From the NCBI GenBank assembly GCA_934101685.1, contig CAKORZ010000076.1, positions 1 to 5,429 on the forward strand: a DNA stretch of 5,429 bases, in the 5' to 3' direction. The notes under the pieces are model-generated. The model had not been told where the DNA came from. It was given only the letters and a program-made list of their open reading frames with translations, and ran no database searches. Position 1 is the stretch's first letter; each line of letters opens with the position of its first letter. A program made the position numbers and the translations under genes. Source of the stretch: an uncultured Bacilli bacterium. Its GTDB lineage: Bacteria; Bacillota_I; Bacilli_A; RFN20; DUOF01. Shown here piece by piece: positions 1 through 4,571 of this stretch.

Positions 1-1
1 A

Positions 2-472
2 TCTAGTATTGTAAGAGATAAAGACTCTTTACAAGCTGCATTAATAATAAGTGAAATGGCTTGTTACTATAAAAATAACAATAAAACTTTAATAGATAGA
101 CTAAATGAATTATATGAAAAGTATGGATATCATTACGATAAAGTAGATTCATATTCTTTAGATCCTATTACAGGCAAGCAACAAATAATGAATATAATGG
201 ATAGTTTTAGAAAAGAAAGTTTAGATAATTTAGCTAATTATAAAATTAAAAGAATTGAAGACTATTTAAAAGGATACAAAGATTTTCCAAAAAGCAATGT
301 TTTAAGATTTATTCTAGAAGATGACTCCTTTGTTGCTTTAAGACCTTCTGGCACTGAACCTAAATATAAAATATATTATAGTATTAAAGATATTTCTAAA
401 GAAAAAGCTTTAATAAAAAAAGAAAAAATACAAACTTGCTTACAAGATTTTATAAATAAAAAGGTCTCATGA
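2..472 (+). CDS. pgcA: Alpha-phosphoglucomutase / phosphohexomutase, C-terminal part (5' end outside window)
   Basis: This is the last 156 residues of a phosphohexomutase, which interconverts glucose-1-phosphate and glucose-6-phosphate (or the mannose equivalents) in the cytoplasm, linking glycolysis to surface-sugar precursors. The reading frame is open to the left edge and reads SSIVRDKDSLQAALIISEMA, so the ATG at 56 is an internal Met, not the start. The conserved phosphate-binding loop of domain 4, RPSGTEPK, lies at nt 341-364, followed by the usual KIYYSI strand. Upstream, the VRDKD...AA..I.EMA.YYK and L.ELYEKYGY segments match the Bacillus PgcA/YhxB type better than the GlmM or ManB types. 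The catalytic Ser and metal-binding loops lie outside the window. The gene ends at TGA 470-472 inside a terminator hairpin shared with the converging HAD gene. Family is certain; glucose versus mannose preference is inferred. Confidence 0.9.
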   Translation, partial: SSIVRDKDSLQAALIISEMACYYKNNNKTLIDRLNELYEKYGYHYDKVDSYSLDPITGKQQIMNIMDSFRKESLDNLANYKIKRIEDYLKGYKDFPKSNVLRFILEDDSFVALRPSGTEPKYKIYYSIKDISKEKALIKKEKIQTCLQDFINKKVS

Positions 473-479
473 CCTTTTT
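458..479. terminator. Bidirectional intrinsic terminator between pgcA-like and HAD genes
   Basis: The left arm AAAAAGGTC (458-466) pairs with the right arm GACCTTTTT (471-479) around a 4-nt loop TCAT. The flanking A/T tracts provide a U-run on both strands: TTTTTT then ATTTT on plus, TTTTT then ATTTA on minus. It therefore serves both converging genes. The stop TGA (470-472) of the left gene spans the loop and right arm. The stop of the HAD gene (479-481) touches the outer base pair. Confidence 0.85.
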
Positions 480-1294
480 TATTTTATATTCATAACTTCT
501 TTTAAGTATTTAGCTACTCCTCCTTCAATAGCCTTATACTTAGTAACATCATTTGCTATTATTTTAATTTCAAGTGGAGCATTTTGCATTGCTACTCCCC
601 ATCCACTTCTAATAAGCATATCTCTATCATTAAAACCATCGCCAAAACATATCGCATCCTTCATAGTTAATCCCAAATACTTACAAATATGTTTTACTGC
701 TTTACCTTTATTTACTTTAAAAAATGTTATTTCTAAAATCAAAGGGTAATCTTTTAAATTCCAAGTATTAACTTGCAAGTTTGGAAATGATTGTATTATT
801 TCAAATATTCTAGCCTTAGATTCCATATCTTTTGCCTCTAATATAACTGAATATGGATTTGTAGGTAAATTTTCTCTTAAAGAACCAACTACTACATTAT
901 TCCCTTCTAATACAACATTAATATCATCATTTTCATTATATTTATCTACATACATTGTATCCTCTAAATCACACACTACTGAAGTATACAAATTAGATAT
1001 AATTTCAAGGAAATATAACAAAGTTTCTTTATCAATTCCACCAACGAAATTAGGATAATTTTCATCTTTAGGATTAAACACATAAGAACCATTAAAAACA
1101 CACAAAGGTGTATTTAACCCCAATTCCTCGTAAAAATGTTTACATCTATTGTAAGATCTACCTGTAACAATACAGACTGGTAACCCCCTTTTATTAATTC
1201 TTTTTAATAATTCTAAATTTTCTTCTTCTATCTCATGATAATTTTTTAATATTGTACCATCTAAATCAACAAATATAACCTTTGGTTCTATCAT
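479..1294 (-). CDS. Cof-type HAD-IIB family phosphatase
   Basis: A 271-residue cytoplasmic haloacid-dehalogenase phosphatase of the Cof/YidA/YwpJ class, which removes phosphate from sugar phosphates or related small metabolites. All four HAD motifs are visible: motif I DLDGT at 10-14 (nucleophile D10, acid/base D12); motif II in IVTGR with T44; motif III Lys in NKGKA, most likely K196; motif IV GDGFNDRDM with D219 and D223. The C2 cap lies between about residues 80 and 190, beginning after the FNGS loop (67-70). Length is typical and nothing is missing. A strong AGGAGG (1306-1311) sits 11 nt before the ATG, supporting this start. The gene converges on the phosphoglucomutase and diverges from a small membrane-protein gene. 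Substrate cannot be read from sequence. Proximity to the phosphohexomutase suggests but does not show a sugar-phosphate role. Confidence 0.9.
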   Translation of the reverse strand: MIEPKVIFVDLDGTILKNYHEIEEENLELLKRINKRGLPVCIVTGRSYNRCKHFYEELGLNTPLCVFNGSYVFNPKDENYPNFVGGIDKETLLYFLEIISNLYTSVVCDLEDTMYVDKYNENDDINVVLEGNNVVVGSLRENLPTNPYSVILEAKDMESKARIFEIIQSFPNLQVNTWNLKDYPLILEITFFKVNKGKAVKHICKYLGLTMKDAICFGDGFNDRDMLIRSGWGVAMQNAPLEIKIIANDVTKYKAIEGGVAKYLKEVMNIK

Positions 1295-1334
1295 ATTAAA
1301 TTCATCCTCCTCATATACTTTTATAGGTGAAAGT
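1295..1334. promoter_or_regulatory. Compact divergent intergenic region with two opposed ribosome binding sites
   Basis: Only 40 bp separate two divergent start codons. The minus strand carries AGGAGG (1306-1311) for the HAD gene; the plus strand carries AGGTGA (1325-1330), 4 nt from the ATG at 1335. TATACT at 1314-1319 on plus and TATAAA (1320-1325) on minus resemble -10 boxes, but neither has a convincing -35 at normal spacing. Promoters of the two genes must overlap or lie inside the opposite gene. The ribosome sites are seen directly; the promoters are only possibilities. Confidence 0.5.
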
Positions 1335-1538
1335 ATGCTATCAAAAATACTATTTTATATATTAGGCACTTTTCTTATGGCTATTGGTTTAATCAATATA
1401 ATAATATATTTTTCATATCTAAAATTTGATTACTCCTTTAGAAGTGTTTTATCTAGCATTTTAAAAGATTCATCCTTTTATATCTTTCTTGTTGGTTTTT
1501 CAATTTGTTATTACACTTTATTTAAACATAAAAAATAA
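1335..1538 (+). CDS. Small two-helix membrane protein of unknown function
   Basis: A 67-residue hydrophobic protein, not recognised as a named family. It has two predicted membrane helices: residues about 5-29 (ILFYILGTFLMAIGLINIII and following) and about 47-63 (SFYIFLVGFSICYYTLF). A short polar loop with a KFDYSFRS stretch separates them, and the tail KHKK is basic. The positive tail suggests a cytoplasmic C-terminus and, with two helices, a cytoplasmic N-terminus. Evidence that it is real: an AGGTGA site 4 nt before the ATG, a coherent membrane-protein composition, and tight packing, with its TAA directly abutting the stop codon of the converging protease gene. No signal peptidase or lipobox site is seen. 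It could be an orphan membrane peptide or a partner of a neighbour, but the sequence shows no link. Confidence 0.65.
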   Translation: MLSKILFYILGTFLMAIGLINIIIYFSYLKFDYSFRSVLSSILKDSSFYIFLVGFSICYYTLFKHKK

Positions 1539-1547
1539 TTATTTTTT
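1530..1547. repeat. 18-bp perfect A/T palindrome across two abutting stop codons
   Basis: The sequence AAAAAATAATTATTTTTT is perfectly palindromic, with its centre between 1538 and 1539, exactly where the plus-strand TAA (1536-1538) meets the reverse complement of the minus-strand TAA (1539-1541). Each strand offers a T-run after the centre, so it may act as a weak bidirectional terminator. It has no G-C pairs and no loop, so a classical hairpin is doubtful. It is the only candidate termination signal between the two genes. Confidence 0.45.
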
Positions 1548-2681
1548 TATATTTTCTACTCTACTTTTCAAACTAGGGTGAGATTGAAATAACTCATCAA
1601 TGGAGTTTTCTTCCTCCTCATATGGTGTAACCTTCTTCAAAGCATTAGCAAACAAAACAGGATCATTATAACAAGAAGCATAATAATCAGCCTCTTTTTC
1701 ATACTTTCTTTCAATTGCAATTCCAATTAGCATCTCTAAACTAATAATTATAATTGAAGCAAAATAAAATAAAATCTTATTAAATGAATTAAATTTAAAG
1801 ATAAGAGGAATCATAATTGCCCCTAACACACAAATAGTTAAAAATATCTTACCAATCATCATTTTTATAACATGTCTATTCTTAATATGTCCTATTTCAT
1901 GGGTTATAACAGTTTCAAGTTCTGGTAAAGTAACACTTTCTATTAAATACGATGATATAAACAAGTAATGTTTTCTAATTCCACTTACCATTGCATTTGC
2001 TTCCTTACTTCTGCTTGTATCCCAATAATACAATTTATATTTTTTTATCCCGTGTGCTTCTAAAAGTAAAGCTAGCCTGTGCTCTAACATCGTATTTTTA
2101 GGAATTTTTATAGCATTGTATTTTAACTTAATGATGTTAGGCGCTAGTATTATCCAAATAATAACTATAACTAGCAAACTTGCAATACATATTATATTCT
2201 TATACATCATAGGAACATCAATTAAATATATTGAAGGTACTACTAAACTCATAAGAATAAAAGGAAAATAAAAACTCATTAATTCCTTAAAATTAATTAA
2301 TAAACATTCAAACTCATTTAATTTAGTTTCTAAAAGCACATTGCAAGTATAACAATAACAAAGCCTTGAAACAAAAGTTGTAATAAGAGTAAGTACAAAT
2401 GATAATAGACAAGATAAAAAGAAAACATAATATGTATTTAAATAAGTATTAACAAAAAAGTAACTCATTACAAAATAAAATAATGCTATTAAAATATTGA
2501 TTTTAGACAATAAATATTGATCAAATATCCTAAGTTTATTAACAGCTTTACCAATAGAATTATTTTCCTCTAATACCTTTAATGATTTTGTACAACAAAA
2601 ATATGTCAAAGTACAATTAAGTGCAGTAACAAAAAGAAGTGAAATAATTAATAATTCAACTATAGAAATATTAAAAGGCAT
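1539..2681 (-). CDS. M48-family integral membrane zinc metalloprotease (Ste24/HtpX-like)
   Basis: A 380-residue membrane peptidase. The zinc site HEIGH is at residues 261-265 (H261, H265 ligands, E262 catalytic). The third ligand is most likely E328 in RKYEKEAD, the family R-x-x-E-x-x-AD motif with D332. The ANA motif (228-230) with G234 and the SHPSLKSR box (367-374) near the end complete the M48 signature. About five hydrophobic segments precede the catalytic domain (roughly 7-29, 62-80, 84-106, 137-155, 160-182) and two follow HEIGH (275-295, 302-322), so the active site probably faces the cytoplasm. M48 enzymes such as HtpX degrade damaged membrane proteins, while Ste24 trims CAAX-type peptides. 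The long N-terminal membrane region makes this more than a minimal HtpX, so no symbol is given. Ribosome site AGGGGTGAT (2685-2693) supports the ATG. It has its own promoter, separate from the upstream ATPase/RloB pair. Confidence 0.87.
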   Translation of the reverse strand: MPFNISIVELLIISLLFVTALNCTLTYFCCTKSLKVLEENNSIGKAVNKLRIFDQYLLSKINILIALFYFVMSYFFVNTYLNTYYVFFLSCLLSFVLTLITTFVSRLCYCYTCNVLLETKLNEFECLLINFKELMSFYFPFILMSLVVPSIYLIDVPMMYKNIICIASLLVIVIIWIILAPNIIKLKYNAIKIPKNTMLEHRLALLLEAHGIKKYKLYYWDTSRSKEANAMVSGIRKHYLFISSYLIESVTLPELETVITHEIGHIKNRHVIKMMIGKIFLTICVLGAIMIPLIFKFNSFNKILFYFASIIIISLEMLIGIAIERKYEKEADYYASCYNDPVLFANALKKVTPYEEEENSIDELFQSHPSLKSRVENIKK

Positions 2682-2704
2682 AAAATCACCCCTAGCTACT
2701 TTTA

Positions 2705-2733
2705 ATTATAATCAATAATGCCCATTTCTTCAA
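2705..2733 (-). promoter_or_regulatory. Sigma-A-type promoter of the M48 protease gene
   Basis: On the minus strand the -35 box TTGAAG (2728-2733; 4 of 6 match TTGACA) and a perfect -10 box TATAAT (2705-2710) are separated by exactly 17 bp. The predicted start is near 2698, giving a leader of about 17 nt that just contains the ribosome site at 2685-2693. The -35 box lies within an inverted-repeat arm. Confidence 0.7.
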
Positions 2734-2755
2734 TCTAGAATAAGATAATTGAAGA
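2727..2755. repeat. Inverted repeat overlapping the -35 box
   Basis: TCTTCAAT (2727-2734) and ATTGAAGA (2748-2755) are perfect 8-nt inverted arms with a 13-nt spacer. The repeat begins 1 nt after the stop of the RloB-like gene and one arm contains the -35 of the protease promoter. It could be an operator, or a weak stem-loop at the 3' end of the ATPase/RloB transcript. The stem has only two G-C pairs and no T-run follows on the minus strand, so a classical terminator is unlikely. Confidence 0.45.
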
Positions 2756-2756
2756 T

Positions 2757-3341
2757 TTATTTTTCTACTTTTTCTATAAAACTCAAAAAATTAGTAGATG
2801 GTAAAGTATTATCATCATGAGAAACCTTTTTTAAATTATCTACAAAGTTATTATAATCCTCAAAAGTAAGTTGATTAACCATTTCTTCTACTTGAGGAAC
2901 ATGTCCAGCATATTCATTTATGCCATAATATTTCTTAAATAGTTCTTGATAATCTCTCTTGTTCTTAAATTTATTAGTATTTACTTCCTTTACTAAAACA
3001 AGCAAATATTCAGTACATGGATTAACAAAGAAAATTTCATCATCTTTTAAAGTAACTTGCTTATTCTTTAAAAATCTCTTTATATCATCAACATTAACGC
3101 TAGCATCTAAATCATATAAAACCATTATTTTAGAATAACTATATATCTTTTTTAAAATATTAACATGAATTGGTATATTCCCATTTCCATTAGCCACTCT
3201 AACTCTAACATTATATTTAGTAGACATAAATGAAACTATCTTATTAACAAATATTTCATCTACTTCTCCCTCAACTACTAGATATAAATCCTCTTTTAAA
3301 AAGTTTCTAGTAGTTCTACGAATATTACTTACTCTCATCAT
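2757..3341 (-). CDS. RloB-like TOPRIM-type protein, effector partner of the adjacent ATPase
   Basis: A 194-residue soluble protein with the hallmarks of the RloB/AbiLii group: a basic N-terminus (RRTTR, 8-12), then VVEGEVDE (22-29) with the acidic E24/E26/D28, then VLYDLDAS with D77 and D79 (TOPRIM-like D-x-D), then NPCTEYLL (107-114), corresponding to the family NPCFE-W-LL motif. TOPRIM-fold proteins usually bind metal and cleave or process nucleic acid; in ATPase-partnered systems they act as toxic effectors. A Thr replaces the usual aromatic in NPCxE. The gene overlaps the end of the ATPase gene by 17 bp, implying translational coupling. GGGAG (3351-3355) is 9 nt from the first of two tandem ATGs, favouring 3341 over 3338. 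Family assignment comes from motifs and gene partnership; nuclease activity is inferred. Confidence 0.72.
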   Translation of the reverse strand: MMRVSNIRRTTRNFLKEDLYLVVEGEVDEIFVNKIVSFMSTKYNVRVRVANGNGNIPIHVNILKKIYSYSKIMVLYDLDASVNVDDIKRFLKNKQVTLKDDEIFFVNPCTEYLLVLVKEVNTNKFKNKRDYQELFKKYYGINEYAGHVPQVEEMVNQLTFEDYNNFVDNLKKVSHDDNTLPSTNFLSFIEKVEK

Positions 3342-4518
3342 CGAACAATTCTCCCATCATTGGATAAGGTAAAGCTCCATATTTTCCCTTCAAATAGTTT
3401 GCCATAACCATCCCCTGTTTCTCACTACTATCAACTTTAAAATCTGCTAAACTATAAAAATAAGTCCCTTGTTTATCTTTATAAGTGAACCAAATTTGAT
3501 CTCTTCTAAACATATGCTCATCATCTAATAATAATAAATCGTGACAAGATGCTATTATTTGTGCTCTTGTATTACTAACGCTATTAAATAAAGCAAAAAT
3601 ATTACGAGTAAGCAATGTGTGCCAACTAGTATCAAGTTCATCAACAACTAAAGTCATCTTTTCTTTTAAAGCCTTTAAAATATAACTAGCATAAACAATT
3701 AGCTTTTTAGTACCAATTGAATCAACTAATATTGAAGGAAAAGTAAAACTCTTACCATCCTTTTCATAAGTAGATTCAAGTTTTAAATACTCTGCTACAT
3801 CTTTAGGAACATAAGAAAAAGTTTCAGCATCGACATTCTTATTAATCTTCATTTTTTTAATATTTGTATCAGAACTAGTAATAAGATTCATAAAATCTTT
3901 ACTATATTTAATATCATTAAGCATATCTAATGTTGGTTGAACATTGTTTTCTGTATATTGGAGTATTAATAATTTAGAAAAGAATGTTTTAAATTCTGTA
4001 TAATATTCAATATATTTTTTTGGTAAACAAGTAACCATTAATTTATTTTTATAATGTCCTAATAATTCAATAACTTGGTTAACATCCTTATGATTTTTAC
4101 CAAATCTATCAAGTATTTTCTTCCCATTAACAGTAAGTATTTCTTTTGTTATTTCATTCTTCTCACTAAAAGATAATTCATAAACATAATGATTAGTGTC
4201 TCCTAAAAACTCTATTAAATAGTTAATATTTCTTTTATTATCAAAAAAGTTAAAGTTTAAGTTATCTTTTGTTATTTCATCTATATATTCATTTTCAATT
4301 ATATTTTTTAAGGCTGCAATTGACTTAATAAAAGTTGTTTTACCAGAATTATTAGGCCCATAAATAATCGCACTCTTTAATACGCTATATTCCTTATTTC
4401 CAATTTTTTGAGTATACACATTTTCTTGTAATCTTTTAAACTTCTTTAAAGCATGCATACTAAAATTAACGCCTTCATCAAACAATTTATATCCATCTAC
4501 TTCAAATGACAATAACAC
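3325..4518 (-). CDS. AAA15-type ATPase (RloA/AbiLi-like) of a candidate two-gene defence system
   Basis: A 397-residue ABC/SMC-like ATPase when started at the GTG at 4516-4518. The N-terminus LLSFEVDGYKLF resembles the family opening LxxFxVENFKSF. Walker A GPNNSGKT is at 54-61 (K60); a degenerate signature DSIGTKKL at 266-273; Walker B VVDE with D293/E294, continuing into the D-loop DELDTSWH (293-300); switch His in ASCHD (H326). The C-terminus RRDQIWFTYKD...YSLADFK...YLKGKYGALP is highly characteristic of COG1106/RloA/AbiLi proteins. The middle region (about 70-260) is the variable lid/arm insert. Such ATPases act as cytoplasmic sensors or scaffolds that hold a toxic partner in check, as in AbiL and PARIS. 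The next gene, overlapping by 17 bp, is that partner. A possible extended -10 promoter lies just upstream. Role in defence is inferred from family and pairing. Confidence 0.87.
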   Translation of the reverse strand: MLLSFEVDGYKLFDEGVNFSMHALKKFKRLQENVYTQKIGNKEYSVLKSAIIYGPNNSGKTTFIKSIAALKNIIENEYIDEITKDNLNFNFFDNKRNINYLIEFLGDTNHYVYELSFSEKNEITKEILTVNGKKILDRFGKNHKDVNQVIELLGHYKNKLMVTCLPKKYIEYYTEFKTFFSKLLILQYTENNVQPTLDMLNDIKYSKDFMNLITSSDTNIKKMKINKNVDAETFSYVPKDVAEYLKLESTYEKDGKSFTFPSILVDSIGTKKLIVYASYILKALKEKMTLVVDELDTSWHTLLTRNIFALFNSVSNTRAQIIASCHDLLLLDDEHMFRRDQIWFTYKDKQGTYFYSLADFKVDSSEKQGMVMANYLKGKYGALPYPMMGELFDDESK

Positions 4519-4526
4519 AAATATCA

Positions 4527-4532
4527 CTCCTT
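4527..4532 (-). promoter_or_regulatory. Shine-Dalgarno AAGGAG that decides the ATPase start
   Basis: The minus strand reads AAGGAGTGATATTTGTG. AAGGAG is 8 nt from the GTG at 4516-4518, ideal spacing. The more distal GTG at 4525-4527 overlaps the last base of this site and cannot be initiated from it. A TTG at 4510-4512 is too far (14 nt). No ATG is available nearby, so initiation is from GTG. Confidence 0.75.
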
Positions 4533-4538
4533 ACTTAA

Positions 4539-4547
4539 ATTTTATCA
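4539..4547 (-). promoter_or_regulatory. Possible extended -10 promoter for the ATPase/RloB pair
   Basis: TGATAAAAT on the minus strand is a TG-n-TAAAAT extended -10 element (-10 hexamer at 4539-4544). No good -35 is seen 16-18 bp upstream. The start would fall near 4532, at the 5' edge of the Shine-Dalgarno, so the leader would be unusually short. The pair may instead be read from the surface-protein gene across the 53-bp gap, which has no convincing terminator. Confidence 0.3.
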
Positions 4548-4571
4548 TTTACTATTCAAAATAAAAGAATA

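Noticed and set aside
56..472. ATG at 56 as the start of a short separate gene
   Set aside because: The same frame is open to position 2 and reads VRDKDSLQAALIISE before the Met, which is conserved phosphohexomutase sequence. No ribosome site precedes 56.
470..472. TGA read as Trp (Mycoplasma/Spiroplasma code)
   Set aside because: Trp is encoded by TGG in the HAD, protease and ATPase genes, and the TGA here coincides with the expected end of the phosphohexomutase and a terminator.
479..1294. HAD protein as beta-phosphoglucomutase
   Set aside because: It has the C2 cap and GDGFNDRDM motif of Cof/HAD-IIB phosphatases, not the small helical C1 cap of beta-phosphoglucomutases.
1314..1319. TATACT as the -10 box of the small membrane-protein gene
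   Set aside because: No -35-like hexamer lies 16-18 bp upstream and the predicted start would fall on the ribosome site; kept only as a possibility.
1541..2770. Similar A/T-rich stretches at the 3' ends of the protease and RloB-like genes as direct repeats flanking an insertion
   Set aside because: The resemblance (runs like TTATTTTTCTACTTTT) comes from Lys/Glu/Val-rich C-termini in an AT-rich genome; there is no long exact match and no target-site signature.
2757..4518. Assignment of the pair as PARIS, Gabija or an OLD-family nuclease
   Set aside because: PARIS AriB is a longer DUF4435 protein, Gabija pairs an OLD-like ATPase-TOPRIM fusion with a UvrD-like helicase, and OLD has TOPRIM fused to the ATPase. 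Here the ATPase lacks a TOPRIM domain and the partner has RloB-style NPCxE, so RloAB/AbiL fits best.
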